Below are positions 1 to 8,939 of a DNA stretch of 64,000 nucleotides, piece after piece. The first letter of the stretch is position 1, and every line of letters begins with the position of its first letter. The notes below the pieces were generated by a model. It did not search any database. It worked only from the letters and a program-made list of their open reading frames with translations, and had not been told where the DNA came from. Source of the stretch: Flavobacterium gawalongense (GTDB lineage Bacteria; Bacteroidota; Bacteroidia; Flavobacteriales; Flavobacteriaceae); assembly GCF_007097265.1 (NCBI RefSeq), contig NZ_VJZP01000006.1:91981-155980 (forward strand), read 5' to 3'. The position numbers and the translations under genes are program-made.

Positions 1-1968
1 GTTTGCTTTGTTGAATATTTTTTGAAGTACTTCCTTTTCCAGTTGTCCATCATCGGTATCAGGGCCAACATAGGTAACGGTACCTTTGCCTAATTTACGA
101 TGTAAAACCGCAGCTTTACCTTTGTAAAATTGATTGTCATAGCTCGCCCAAACGGTTGAGGTATCCTGTGGTTCTATGACATCTCCCCAATTATTCCAGT
201 CAAAAGAAGTTTCGCCCATTTTTACTTTTCCCATTAAGGTAGTGGGCAGCAAATCAAAATAAATTTCTTTGGCTCCAATCAACTCCAAGATTGGTTTTTG
301 AAAGAGTGCTTCCCATAAATGTGCTTCCCGGTCTTTCTGGCCTGTACGGCAGGTAAGGACTAGGTTTCCTCCATTCTCCACATACGTTTTCCATCGGGCA
401 ACCAGTTTATCATCTAATAGCTGATAAGCAGGAGCTATCAAAAATGGATATTCAGAAAAATCTTTACTTTCATCAATTACATCAACTGGGGATCCTAAGG
501 ATTTAAGGGCTTTATAATAGCGGTTTACATGAGCCATATAGTCCCATTGATTGGTTTGGGGTTGATATTCCATTTCCCAGCGGTTATCCGGGTTATAAAG
601 AATGGCTGTTTTTCTTTTAATGAGAATAGCTGGTGTTGTTGTTTCGGGTTTGTACCATTTGCGCAGTTCCTGCAATTCTTTTATTACTTTTACATATTCG
701 TCGCCAGAGCGACTCACCGTAATGCCATCCGTTTTCATGATGCCGTAATGGTATTGTTCCCCTCCGGATAAAGGTTGGCGAAAACGGTAATTGCAAACAA
801 ATTTATTTCCGCCTGCCATTACGTGATACATCCACATCCGCACTGTTCCAGGCATCGTTTGTGGATTAAACAATCCCCAGTTTACCTGTCCGGGCTGCAA
901 TTCCATTACACCGCTTACGCCATTTATTGGTCTGAAAAAGTCATTTGAAAAGCCGATGCTGTTCGCCGATCCCATACGGAAACCTTGTTCTCCGTGCCCT
1001 AAATCATATCCTTCTGCGAGGTATTTGGTATAGGTTTGGAAATCCAGCTCTTTCATCCGCAGCGGATCAACTGCTGAATGATTAGGCATTAGGTTAGTGG
1101 TTACCCACTGAGAAGGTTGGATGTATTTGCGCAATATGTCTTTTTGCAGGATAACAAAACGAGCGGCTTCATCTGCTGAAAAGCGTTTGAAATCGAGGAC
1201 AGCATGAGGGTTAGCCTGTTGCACTAATTCCTTTGAGTTAGGAATACGTATCTGTTCAAAGTTGTTGTAAGTCTGACTCCAGAAAGCATTTCCCCATACC
1301 TTATTTAAGGTTTCTATGGTTTTGTATTTGTTTTTCAACCAATCTCGATACGATTTTTGGGCGTTGTTGCTATAGTCAAAAGAAGCTCCATAATGAGAAG
1401 GCTCATTATCGATCTGCCATCCCCAAACGGTTTTATTGTTGCCGTAACGCTTCGCCAACAAAGTCACAATTTTAGTAACGTATTCTTCGTAGGTTTTACT
1501 TGACCATGATGCTTGTTGTCTTGCACCATGTTGTATCGTGCGTCCTTCGGCATTTACCATTAATATATCAGGATGCTTTTGAGTGAGCCAGGCCGGGGGA
1601 GTGGGTGTAGGTGTACATAATACTACTTTGAGATTGTGTTTTTCTGCCAGAGCTACGGCTTTGTCCAGCCATTCAAAATTGTATTTACCTTCTTCAGGTT
1701 CCATCGTTGACCATGCAAATTCACCGAAATGGGTAAATTCAAAACCAAGGTCAGCCATTTTTTTGATATCCCTTTCCCAATTGGATTCAGGCCATTGTTC
1801 CGGGTAATAATAGCTGCCTACAAGCATAAGGTCTTTTTTATCAAAAAACTTTTCAGCGTTTTGGGCAAAAGACATCTGTATACATACCGTCAATAATGTA
1901 ACTAGAGCAATTCTATTTTTAATAAAACGACTGCGTACCGGTTTTGAAGTAAAGGATATTTGTAACAT
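1..1968 (-). CDS. GH42 beta-galactosidase, secreted (3' end outside window)
   Basis: Retaining glycoside hydrolase of family 42 that removes terminal beta-galactose from oligosaccharides. Reading leftwards from ATG at 1966-1968 gives 656 codons with no stop before the window edge. The N-terminus is basic then hydrophobic and ends in SFAQN, a likely signal peptide, so the enzyme should be periplasmic or outer-membrane. GH42 marks seen: GSYYYPEQWP near the start of the barrel, WGWQIDNEPSHYG with the acid/base Glu, and SGVMELQPGQVNWG with the nucleophile Glu, followed by the trimerisation-domain region. Length so far fits the family, so only the C-terminal domain is missing. It lies downstream of a decayed GH95-like stub and its promoter. 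Family assignment is firm; the natural substrate is not shown. Confidence 0.9.
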   Translation of the reverse strand, partial: MLQISFTSKPVRSRFIKNRIALVTLLTVCIQMSFAQNAEKFFDKKDLMLVGSYYYPEQWPESNWERDIKKMADLGFEFTHFGEFAWSTMEPEEGKYNFEWLDKAVALAEKHNLKVVLCTPTPTPPAWLTQKHPDILMVNAEGRTIQHGARQQASWSSKTYEEYVTKIVTLLAKRYGNNKTVWGWQIDNEPSHYGASFDYSNNAQKSYRDWLKNKYKTIETLNKVWGNAFWSQTYNNFEQIRIPNSKELVQQANPHAVLDFKRFSADEAARFVILQKDILRKYIQPSQWVTTNLMPNHSAVDPLRMKELDFQTYTKYLAEGYDLGHGEQGFRMGSANSIGFSNDFFRPINGVSGVMELQPGQVNWGLFNPQTMPGTVRMWMYHVMAGGNKFVCNYRFRQPLSGGEQYHYGIMKTDGITVSRSGDEYVKVIKELQELRKWYKPETTTPAILIKRKTAILYNPDNRWEMEYQPQTNQWDYMAHVNRYYKALKSLGSPVDVIDESKDFSEYPFLIAPAYQLLDDKLVARWKTYVENGGNLVLTCRTGQKDREAHLWEALFQKPILELIGAKEIYFDLLPTTLMGKVKMGETSFDWNNWGDVIEPQDTSTVWASYDNQFYKGKAAVLHRKLGKGTVTYVGPDTDDGQLEKEVLQKIFNKAN

Positions 1969-2064
1969 AATTTTTTATAATTTGGATATTGATTACGTTT
2001 TAATTGTTTTAAATGAAATTTGGTAACCATCTCCAATTTTTTGAGAAACGGTATTTCAGGATTT

Positions 2065-2238
2065 TTATTGGTATGCTTCAACCCACTTTTCGGAAGGCTT
2101 GTTATACCCTAATTTTTCTTCTTTAGAATTCGAATTTACGTTATCTTGTGCTTCACAAAAATAATGAAGTAGGACTTGTAAAATAGTAAATGATAGTATT
2201 TGGGACTTTAAAAGATTGTATTTGCTAAAAAAAATCAT
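2065..2238 (-). pseudogene. 5' stub of a GH95-like glycosidase gene
   Basis: A 57-codon frame with an ATG, a hydrophobic signal-peptide-like stretch (ILSFTILQVLLHYF), then CEAQDN and finally LGYNKPSEKWVEAYQ before a stop. The last segment resembles the conserved start of mature GH95 alpha-fucosidases/galactosidases, where a tyrosine-asparagine-lysine-proline block and W-x-E-A precede the P(L/I)GNGRLGAM motif. Here the frame stops exactly where that motif should begin and the GH42 gene follows about 100 nt later. I read it as the surviving 5' end of a GH95 gene whose body was deleted, leaving its promoter to drive GH42. It could also be an unrelated small secreted peptide. Confidence 0.5.
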
Positions 2239-2263
2239 AATTTATTTATTATTAAATTAATTT

Positions 2264-2301
2264 CAAAAGTATATATTAATTAAAAGAATACTATTCTGAA
2301 C
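2264..2301 (-). promoter_or_regulatory. Promoter and candidate regulator site for the GH95-stub/GH42 unit
   Basis: On the minus strand a Bacteroidota -7 box TACTTTTG lies at 2271-2264. The 12-mer GTTCAGAATAGT begins 30 nt upstream (2301-2290), overlapping where the -33 element would be; no clear TTG is present there. The same 12-mer with one change, at the same 30-nt spacing, lies ahead of xylB. Poor -33 plus a conserved upstream motif suggests an activated promoter. The site is seen; the regulator is inferred. Confidence 0.5.
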
Positions 2302-2356
2302 TGTTTGTTAAATTGAAGTATTTATTTAGAGTTGTTTTAATTTTAACAAAATAGGA

Positions 2357-3382
2357 TTAGATTAATCTTTTTGAAGAATTTCGTTTTATAAGAATAGGTT
2401 TTAATACGATTGTTTCGGCTACAGTTGAACCTGATTTGTCCTTTATTTGTGTTAATAATAAATTTGCGGCTATTTTTCCCATTTCAAAACCAGGTTGATC
2501 AATAGTTGTCAATGAAGGTTCAATTACTGAAGAAATAGGTTCATTACTAAATCCAACAATTGCAATGTCCTCAGGAATTTTAATGCCTTCTCCTTTTAAA
2601 TATTGCATGGCACCAATGGCTGCGACATCATTGGCCGAAAAAATTCCATCAATGGGTATAGGCTGTGAAAGCAACTTTTTAGCACTTTCAATACCATCTG
2701 ATTCCATTAATTTTGAACTTATAATTAAGTTTTCATTTAACTCTATATTATGTTTTTCTAAAGCCGATTTATAACCTTCAAATCTGTTTTTATAAATTTC
2801 TAATTCTTGTGGACCGGAAAAATGAGCGATGCATTTACATCCTTGTGAGATTAGATGTTCCGTTGCATCAAATCCTCCTTGAAAATCATCAATAAGTACA
2901 TTACTGTTTCCTGGGATATCAAGATGTCTGTCAAAAAAGACTATTGGTGTTCCATTTTTTTTTAAAATCAATAAATTATGATTATCCTTTGTTTCCATTG
3001 AAATGGAAATCAGGACTCCATCGACTCTGTTTTCAGAAAGTGTTTGTATTATTTTTTGTTCTCTGCTTAATTGTTCTAATGATTGGCAAATAATTACATT
3101 ATATCCTGCTTCATAAGCAGTTTCTTCAATGCCCGCAATAGCCGAAGAAAAGAAATGACGAGATATTCTGGGAACAATCACGCCTATAGTATTAGACTTG
3201 TTATTGCGTAAACTTGAGGCTAATAAATTTCGTTGGTATCCAAGTTCATTGGCTTTCTCATTGACCCTGTTTTTTGTCTTTTGGGTAACCCTGGAATTGT
3301 TGTTCAAGGCTCTTGAAACTGTTGAGCTGTCAATGTTTAATGCTTTGGCAATATCGTGTATAGTTACTTTACTGTTTTCCAT
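2357..3382 (-). CDS. LacI-family transcriptional regulator
   Basis: 341-residue LacI/GalR repressor. Residues 5-50 form the DNA-binding helix-turn-helix and hinge (VTIHDIAKALNIDSSTVSRAL then VNEKANELGYQRN); residues from about 60 form the periplasmic-binding-like sugar-sensor core (IGVIVPRISRHFFSSAIAGI, DGVLISIS, PIVFFDR, DGIFSANDVAAIGAM, IAIVGFSNEPISSVIEPSLTTIDQP). It is divergent from kduI-kduD, and a perfect palindrome with the central CG typical of LacI operators overlaps the kduI promoter, so kduID is its likely target with a uronate breakdown product as inducer. Effector identity is inference from context. Confidence 0.92.
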   Translation of the reverse strand: MENSKVTIHDIAKALNIDSSTVSRALNNNSRVTQKTKNRVNEKANELGYQRNLLASSLRNNKSNTIGVIVPRISRHFFSSAIAGIEETAYEAGYNVIICQSLEQLSREQKIIQTLSENRVDGVLISISMETKDNHNLLILKKNGTPIVFFDRHLDIPGNSNVLIDDFQGGFDATEHLISQGCKCIAHFSGPQELEIYKNRFEGYKSALEKHNIELNENLIISSKLMESDGIESAKKLLSQPIPIDGIFSANDVAAIGAMQYLKGEGIKIPEDIAIVGFSNEPISSVIEPSLTTIDQPGFEMGKIAANLLLTQIKDKSGSTVAETIVLKPILIKRNSSKRLI

Positions 3383-3464
3383 TATATAATACTATTTCGA
3401 TGTTTTTTTGTTAGTTTTAATTGGCGTCTTGCTCTCTAATATAAAATAAACAATTCACTTATTG

Positions 3465-3472
3465 CAAAATTA
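3465..3472 (-). promoter_or_regulatory. -7 promoter element of the lacI-type gene
   Basis: Minus-strand TAATTTTG matches the Bacteroidota -7 consensus TAnnTTTG and lies about 83 nt before the regulator's start codon. No convincing TTG is seen 19 nt further upstream. The rest of the 357-nt divergent spacer holds the kduI control region and otherwise only AT-rich sequence. Confidence 0.5.
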
Positions 3473-3639
3473 GGTGTCTTCTGACAGTATTGCTTCTTGA
3501 ATAGCATATTTAAATGTTTTTATTTCTTCAAAACTCTAAATTTCACTACCAACCCCTATTTAGCTATAAATACAAGTCTTGATTTTGACAAAATGATGTT
3601 GAATCGTTTAATAGTGATGCTATACAAAAATACAAAAAT

Positions 3640-3681
3640 AAATACAATCGATTGTATTTTTAAAATAAAATAGTACTTTTG
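3640..3681 (+). promoter_or_regulatory. kduI promoter with palindromic LacI-type operator
   Basis: TTG at 3652-3654, a 19-nt spacer and TACTTTTG at 3674-3681 form a textbook Bacteroidota promoter. Positions 3640-3659 are a perfect 20-bp palindrome centred on CG (core AATACAATCGATTGTATT), which contains the -33 TTG. A repressor bound there would block the sigma factor. LacI-family operators commonly have this symmetry and central CG, and a LacI gene sits next door. The same palindrome was not seen elsewhere in the window. Confidence 0.75.
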
Positions 3682-3740
3682 CAGCAGATTCTGTTTTTAT
3701 ATAAAAAACAGAATCTGCTAATAATTAGATAAATATAGTT

Positions 3741-4583
3741 ATGAAAAACACTTTTGAAGTACGATATGCTTCTTCGCCACGCGATTTTAAAATGTATGAT
3801 ACCACAAGATTGCGGGAAGAGTTTTTAATTCAAAATTTGATGGAGCCTGATGCAGTAAACTTGGTATATACCCATTATGACAGGTATATAGCAGGAGGGG
3901 CTGTACCAGTTAAATCGGCTTTAAAATTAGAAACAATTGATCCGTTAAAAGCAGAATATTTCCTGGAAAGAAGGGAATTGGGAATTATCAATGTTGGTGG
4001 AAGCGGTTCTGTTTTGGTTGATGGGGAAAAATATGAATTGGCATATAAAGAAGCTTTGTATGTGGGAAGAGAAAATAAAGAAATAATTTTCAATAGTGAT
4101 GACGCTACAAATCCTGCAAAGTTTTATTTGAACTCGGCTCCAGCTCATAAAGTATTTCCAACAAAAAAGATAAGTCAAAAAGAGGCTGAAGTTGTAGAGT
4201 TAGGGGCAATGGAAACTGCAAATGCGAGGACTATTAGAAAGTTAATAGTTAATAGTATCGTAGAAACGTGTCAGGTTCAAATGGGGATGACCGAGTTGAA
4301 ACCGGGAAGCGTATGGAATACGATGCCTGCCCACGTACACGATAGAAGGATGGAAGTTTATTTCTATTTTGAAGTCCCAGAAGATCAAGCGGTGTGTCAT
4401 TTTATAGGAGAACCACAAGAAACAAGGCATATATGGATGGCAAATAACGAAGCAGTAATTTCTCCACCTTGGTCAATTCACTCTGGATCAGCTACGAGTA
4501 ACTATACTTTTATTTGGGGAATGGCTGGTGAAAACTTAGACTACGGGGATATGGATTTTTGTAAAATAAATGAATTAAAATAA
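3741..4583 (+). CDS. kduI: 5-dehydro-4-deoxy-D-glucuronate isomerase
   Basis: Converts 5-keto-4-deoxyuronate, released from pectin or other uronans by lyases, to 3-deoxy-D-glycero-2,5-hexodiulosonate in the cytoplasm. The 280-residue length matches the family. The cupin core contains the zinc site: PAHVHDRRMEVYFYFEVP around residue 195 supplies two His and one Glu, and the later PPWSIHSGSAT supplies the third His. The start ATG follows the promoter/operator by about 60 nt. It is the first gene of a two-gene unit with kduD, 18 nt apart, which carries out the next step. Confidence 0.95.
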   Translation: MKNTFEVRYASSPRDFKMYDTTRLREEFLIQNLMEPDAVNLVYTHYDRYIAGGAVPVKSALKLETIDPLKAEYFLERRELGIINVGGSGSVLVDGEKYELAYKEALYVGRENKEIIFNSDDATNPAKFYLNSAPAHKVFPTKKISQKEAEVVELGAMETANARTIRKLIVNSIVETCQVQMGMTELKPGSVWNTMPAHVHDRRMEVYFYFEVPEDQAVCHFIGEPQETRHIWMANNEAVISPPWSIHSGSATSNYTFIWGMAGENLDYGDMDFCKINELK

Positions 4584-4601
4584 ACTTTAAAATAAATAAT
4601 T

Positions 4602-5396
4602 ATGTCAATAAACTTATTTGATTTAACAGGTAAAACTGCATTAATTACCGGTGGTGTTCATGGTTTAGGAATGTCAATTGCCAAAGGACTTGGTCATGCA
4701 GGAGCAAAAATTGTTGTAAACGATCATTCTTCACAAGAAAGTGTTGATGCTGCTATTAAAGAATATCAGTCAGTGGGTATTGAAGCTTATGGCTATTTGT
4801 TTGATGTCACGGATGATGCAGCAGTAAAAGCGAGTATTGAAAAAATTGAAAAAGAAGTGGGGCCAATAGATATTTTGGTTAATAATGCTGGGATTATTAA
4901 AAGAACTCCTATTCTTGAAATGGAAACTGTAGATTTTGAAGCAGTTATTAGAGTTGACCTTATAGGACCATTTATTGTGTCTAAATATGTAGCCAAAGGA
5001 ATGGTTGAAAGACGTTCTGGGAAAATCATCAATATGTGTTCCATGATGAGTGAATTAGGAAGAGATTCAGTAAGTGCCTATGCTGCTGCAAAAGGAGGAC
5101 TGAAAATGTTGACACGTAGTATGGCTACAGAATGGGCTAAATTCAATGTTCAAACAAACGGAATTGGACCAGGGTATTTTGCAACGAGCCAAACGGCTCC
5201 AATTAGGGTTGATGGGCATCCTTTCAATGAATTTATTGTAAGTAGAACTCCCGCTGGTCGTTGGGGAGATCCAGATGATTTGCAAGGAGCTGCTATTTTC
5301 TTAAGTTCAAAAGCAAGTGACTTTGTTAATGGTCATGTTGTTTATGTTGATGGGGGTATTTTAGCAACAATAGGAAAACCTTCTAATGAGAGTTAA
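4602..5396 (+). CDS. kduD: 2-dehydro-3-deoxy-D-gluconate 5-dehydrogenase (SDR family)
   Basis: Short-chain dehydrogenase that reduces the KduI product to 2-keto-3-deoxygluconate, feeding the KDG pathway. 264 residues. Cofactor motif TGGVHGLGMS at residues 16-25, NNAG near residue 92, catalytic Ser in MCSMMSELGRDS and the YxxxK pair in YAAAKGG; the typical C-terminal FVNGHVVYVDGG follows. Immediately downstream of kduI and, with it, under the LacI-type operator. A perfect palindromic terminator follows within 30 nt, closing the transcription unit. KDG kinase and aldolase are not in the window. Confidence 0.93.
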   Translation: MSINLFDLTGKTALITGGVHGLGMSIAKGLGHAGAKIVVNDHSSQESVDAAIKEYQSVGIEAYGYLFDVTDDAAVKASIEKIEKEVGPIDILVNNAGIIKRTPILEMETVDFEAVIRVDLIGPFIVSKYVAKGMVERRSGKIINMCSMMSELGRDSVSAYAAAKGGLKMLTRSMATEWAKFNVQTNGIGPGYFATSQTAPIRVDGHPFNEFIVSRTPAGRWGDPDDLQGAAIFLSSKASDFVNGHVVYVDGGILATIGKPSNES

Positions 5397-5421
5397 AATT
5401 TAGATATTCTTATTCCGTTAG

Positions 5422-5469
5422 AAAAAAAGTATTGTAAACAATTAGCTAATTGTTTACAATACTTTTTTT
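5422..5469. terminator. 48-bp perfect palindrome, terminator after kduD
   Basis: Two 24-nt arms meet at 5445/5446 (centre TTAGCTAA) and are flanked by A7 and T7, so the transcript would fold into a long hairpin with a U-tract in either direction. It lies 26 nt after the kduD stop. Perfect symmetry over 48 bp with no loop is longer than most terminators. Confidence 0.8.
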
Positions 5470-5707
5470 ATTTAAATAGGCATAGAGATATATTGTTGGG
5501 TTTCATTTTTTTAAGAAAAAAAGCTGGCAATATCTGATTCTAGATAGTGGATTTTAGCATTTTTTAATTTGTAGTAGAGATTCATGTTTATGTCAAAATA
5601 CCTGAGAATTATTTATGCGTTTTTGAAACTATCAATTATTTACTTTTAAATAGTCTTTGTCGCGTCTTGATACGGCCGTTGATTGCAAGTTATTCGCGGT
5701 TTTATTT

Positions 5708-5863
5708 CTAGTTTTTAATTTTCGAAAATTCTCCTTTAACTACTTTAATTGGTGTCATCATCATAGAGCTATTTTCTTTTCAAGGTAAAAAAAGATAATG
5801 ATAGATTTTATCACCCAAAAAGTAGTTTTTTCTTTGTCCACTATCCAAGTAAACCTCGAATTC
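5708..5863 (-). pseudogene. Possible decayed coding remnant of unknown family
   Basis: In the 572-nt gap between kduD and xylB the minus strand reads a protein-like stretch: EFEVYLDSGQRKNYFLGDKI, then YHYLFLP, an in-frame TGA, and KENSSMMMTPIKVVKGEFSK to a stop at 5708. Composition looks like real protein and not translated spacer, but there is no start, a stop interrupts it and I do not recognise the family. It overlaps the upstream part of the xylBA control region. The rest of the gap (5470-5707) shows nothing I can name. Confidence 0.3.
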
Positions 5864-5889
5864 TTATTTAAATTTCAGTAAACGGTATG

Positions 5890-5927
5890 GTTCAGAACAG
5901 TTATGTTATTTTAATATAATAGGTTTG
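5890..5927 (+). promoter_or_regulatory. xylBA promoter with candidate regulator site
   Basis: -7 box TAGGTTTG at 5920-5927, about 40 nt before xylB. GTTCAGAACAGT at 5890-5901 begins exactly 30 nt upstream of the -7 box and contains the small palindrome GTTCaGAAC; the -33 position is not a good TTG. The motif and spacing recur ahead of the GH42 unit. A likely binder is the Nudix-type regulator encoded at the end of this operon; that link is inference. Confidence 0.55.
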
Positions 5928-5968
5928 TGAATTACGATTAAAATAAATAGTAATTTAAAGAATATATA

Positions 5969-7453
5969 ATGTACTATATAGGTTATGATATAGGAAGTTC
6001 ATCAGTTAAAGTAGCCCTGGTAGATGCTGTTACAGGAGAGAAATTAATAGCAATACATGAGCCATCAGACGAAATGCCTATAATTGCTTTTCATAAAGAG
6101 TGGGCAGAGCAAGATCCAGAACTTTGGTGGCAACACGTTTGTACTGCTACCAGACGAGCTATCAAAGAAGCAAATGTAGATGCCTCTAACATAACAGGTA
6201 TTGGAATATCTTACCAAATGCATGGGCTAGTTGTTGTCGATAAAGAAGGAAAGGCGTTACGCAATGCAATAATATGGTGTGATAGTAGGGCGGTAACAAT
6301 CGGAGATCAAGCCTTTACTGAATTAGGAGAGCAAAAATGCGCTACTCATTTAATGAACTCTCCAGGAAATTTTACGGTTTCTAAATTGAAATGGGTTAAA
6401 GAAAATGAGCCTGTTATTTATGATAAAATTTATAAATTCATGCTTCCGGGCGATTTCATTGCGTATAAATTGACAGGAGAAATCGCCACAACTAAAAATG
6501 GCTTGTCTGAAGGAATACTTTGGGATTTTAAAGAAAATAAAGTGGCCAATTGGTTATTAGATTATTATGGGATTGATGAGTCCTTAACTCCAAACATTGT
6601 AACTAATTTTACTAATCAAGGATTTTTACATGCTCAAGCTTCAAATGAATCCGGACTTCCTATCGGTATTCCGGTGGTTTATAGAGCGGGAGATCAGTCT
6701 AATAATGCATTGTCCTTAAACATATTCAAACCTGGAGAAGTTGCCGCTACAGGAGGTACTTCGGGGGTTTTATATGCTATAACGGATCAATTAGACTCAA
6801 AAGAAACTTCTAGAGTAAACAGTTTTGTTCATGTGAATTATACCAATGAAAAACCAATTGTAGGGAAGTTATTGTGTATCAATGGTGCTGGAATTCAATA
6901 CCGTTGGTTGCGTAATCATAGTGGGTTAGATTCGTATGAAAATATGAATAGAAAAGCATCTAAAGTGCCTGTTGGTTCGGACGGTGTTGTAATTATTCCT
7001 TTTGGAAATGGTGCTGAGCGCATGCTGAATAACAAAAATGTAGGAACTCATTTCTTGAATTTGAATTTAAACAAACACAGTCATGGTCATCTATACAGAG
7101 CAGCTTTAGAAGGAATTGCTTTTTCATTTGTATATGGAATGGAAATTTTGAAAAAGGATAATACAGTAATAAATGTTATTCGGGCTGGTAATGACAATTT
7201 GTTTCGTTCGGAAATTTTTTCAAATACGGTGGCCACACTTATTGGGCATGAAATAGAAATCTATAACACAACAGGTTCTGTTGGAGCAGCTAGAGCGGTG
7301 GGACTTATTGACGGTAATTTTGAAAAATTTGGAGAGAGTATAATCAAAAACGATCATGTAATGACCTATATGCCTTTAAAAAACAAGGAGCATTATTTAG
7401 AAGCTTATGAGAATTGGAAAAATGAATTAGAATTAATACTAACAAAAAAATAA
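5969..7453 (+). CDS. xylB: Xylulokinase
   Basis: FGGY-family carbohydrate kinase phosphorylating D-xylulose to xylulose 5-phosphate for the pentose phosphate pathway. 494 residues, normal length. N-terminal ATPase motif [17 protein letters not shown], substrate region [15 protein letters not shown] followed by IIWCDSRA, and the C-terminal phosphate loops [11 protein letters not shown] and [14 protein letters not shown] are visible. The gene precedes xylA by 7 nt in one operon; the kinase-first order is the reverse of the usual xylA-xylB. No xylose transporter gene adjoins the operon. Confidence 0.93.
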   Translation: MYYIGYDIGSSSVKVALVDAVTGEKLIAIHEPSDEMPIIAFHKEWAEQDPELWWQHVCTATRRAIKEANVDASNITGIGISYQMHGLVVVDKEGKALRNAIIWCDSRAVTIGDQAFTELGEQKCATHLMNSPGNFTVSKLKWVKENEPVIYDKIYKFMLPGDFIAYKLTGEIATTKNGLSEGILWDFKENKVANWLLDYYGIDESLTPNIVTNFTNQGFLHAQASNESGLPIGIPVVYRAGDQSNNALSLNIFKPGEVAATGGTSGVLYAITDQLDSKETSRVNSFVHVNYTNEKPIVGKLLCINGAGIQYRWLRNHSGLDSYENMNRKASKVPVGSDGVVIIPFGNGAERMLNNKNVGTHFLNLNLNKHSHGHLYRAALEGIAFSFVYGMEILKKDNTVINVIRAGNDNLFRSEIFSNTVATLIGHEIEIYNTTGSVGAARAVGLIDGNFEKFGESIIKNDHVMTYMPLKNKEHYLEAYENWKNELELILTKK

Positions 7454-7460
7454 CAACCAG

Positions 7461-8786
7461 ATGATAGTTTTAGGAAACAAAGAGTATTACAAAGGAATTG
7501 GTAAAATTAACTTTGAAGGAAAGGATTCGGATAATCCTTTGGCATTTAAATATTATAATCCAGATCAGATAGTTGCAGGTAAAACTATGCGCGAACATTT
7601 TAGATTTGCGATCGCTTATTGGCATACCTTCTGTGGTCAAGGGTCAGATCCATTTGGACCAGGAACGCAAAATTTCGCTTGGGATCAATCTACTGATCCT
7701 ATTCAAGCAGCAAAAGATAAGGCAGATGCAGCATTTGAATTTATTAGTAAAATGGGTTTTGATTATTTCTGTTTTCATGATTATGATTTAATTCAAGAAG
7801 GACCAACATTTGCTGAATCAGAAAGAAGATTAGCAACTATTACGGAATATCTAAAAGAGAAAAAAGCAGCTTCAGGAATTAAGCTACTTTGGGGAACTGC
7901 GAATTGTTTTTCTAACCCTCGTTATATGAATGGTGCAGCTACAAATCCTGATTTTAATGTTCTGGCTAGGGCTGGAGGTCAAGTTAAATTGGCTTTAGAT
8001 GCTACTATTGCATTAGATGGAGAAAATTATGTTTTTTGGGGAGGACGTGAAGGATACATGACTTTACTAAACACGGATATGGGAAGAGAATTAGACCATA
8101 TGGGGCAGTTTTTGACACAAGCGAGAGATTATGCAAGAGCACAAGGTTTTAAAGGAACTTTTTTTATAGAACCTAAGCCTATGGAGCCATCTAAACATCA
8201 ATATGATTTTGATTGTGCTACTGCTATTGGTTTTTTACGTGAGTATGGATTAGAAAAAGATTTCAAAATGAATATCGAAGTAAATCATGCCACATTAGCT
8301 CAGCATACTTTTCAACATGAACTGGAAGTTGCGGCAAAAGCGGGCATGCTAGGAAGTGTGGATGCTAATAGAGGAGATTATCAAAATGGTTGGGATACGG
8401 ATCAATTCCCAAATAATATCCAAGAAATAACAGAAGCTATGTTGGTTTTCTTAAAAGCAGGCGGTCTTCAAGGTGGTGGAGTAAATTTTGATGCAAAATT
8501 GAGAAGAAATTCTACCGATATGGAAGATATTTTCCTAGCGCACATTGGTGGAGCAGATACATTTGCTAGAGCATTGCTTACTGCGGATAAAATTATTGCT
8601 TCTTCGCCTTATGATAGTTTAAGAAAACAGCGCTATAGTTCTTTTGACTCTGGAAAAGGGAAAGCATTTGAAGAAGGAAAATTAAGCCTGACAGATTTGT
8701 ATAAAATTGCACAACAAAATGGGGAGTTATCATTGCAAAGTGGTAAACAAGAACTTTTTGAAAATATTATTAATCAATATATATAG
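7461..8786 (+). CDS. xylA: Xylose isomerase
   Basis: Isomerises D-xylose to D-xylulose. 441 residues, class II length. Metal and substrate ligands are evident: FCFHDYDL (catalytic His with its Asp partner), [36 protein letters not shown] with metal-binding Glu and substrate Lys, [18 protein letters not shown] and GSVDANRGD. Seven nt after xylB, so co-transcribed. A large inverted repeat follows, before the regulator gene. Confidence 0.97.
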   Translation: MIVLGNKEYYKGIGKINFEGKDSDNPLAFKYYNPDQIVAGKTMREHFRFAIAYWHTFCGQGSDPFGPGTQNFAWDQSTDPIQAAKDKADAAFEFISKMGFDYFCFHDYDLIQEGPTFAESERRLATITEYLKEKKAASGIKLLWGTANCFSNPRYMNGAATNPDFNVLARAGGQVKLALDATIALDGENYVFWGGREGYMTLLNTDMGRELDHMGQFLTQARDYARAQGFKGTFFIEPKPMEPSKHQYDFDCATAIGFLREYGLEKDFKMNIEVNHATLAQHTFQHELEVAAKAGMLGSVDANRGDYQNGWDTDQFPNNIQEITEAMLVFLKAGGLQGGGVNFDAKLRRNSTDMEDIFLAHIGGADTFARALLTADKIIASSPYDSLRKQRYSSFDSGKGKAFEEGKLSLTDLYKIAQQNGELSLQSGKQELFENIINQYI

Positions 8787-8829
8787 TTTGTAGCCTAAAA
8801 TGGGGTTTGTTTTTGGTTAGTAGTGTGAT

Positions 8830-8897
8830 GGAACAAAAAATAGTATTGAAATAATTTGTGTAGCTAAAAACTACGTTTCAATATGTTTTTTTGTTCC
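8830..8897. repeat. Long imperfect inverted repeat between xylA and the regulator gene
   Basis: Outer arms GGAACAAAAAA (8830-8840) and TTTTTTGTTCC (8887-8897) are perfect complements; inside them ATTGAAA pairs with TTTCAAT and GTAG pairs with CTAC around a short A-rich loop. Transcribed, it would make a stem of about 25 bp with one bulged step. It lies 44 nt after xylA and ends about 40 nt before the preferred start of the next gene, so it could attenuate read-through or be part of an operator. Confidence 0.6.
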
Positions 8898-8939
8898 ATT
8901 TCAGATAATAATCCATTAAAAACAGTAAAGGAATCAGTT

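Noticed and set aside
3480..3600. Minus-strand coding-like scrap KYAIQEAILSEDT in the lacI-kduI spacer
   Set aside because: Only about 13 codons look protein-like, which is too short to support a remnant.
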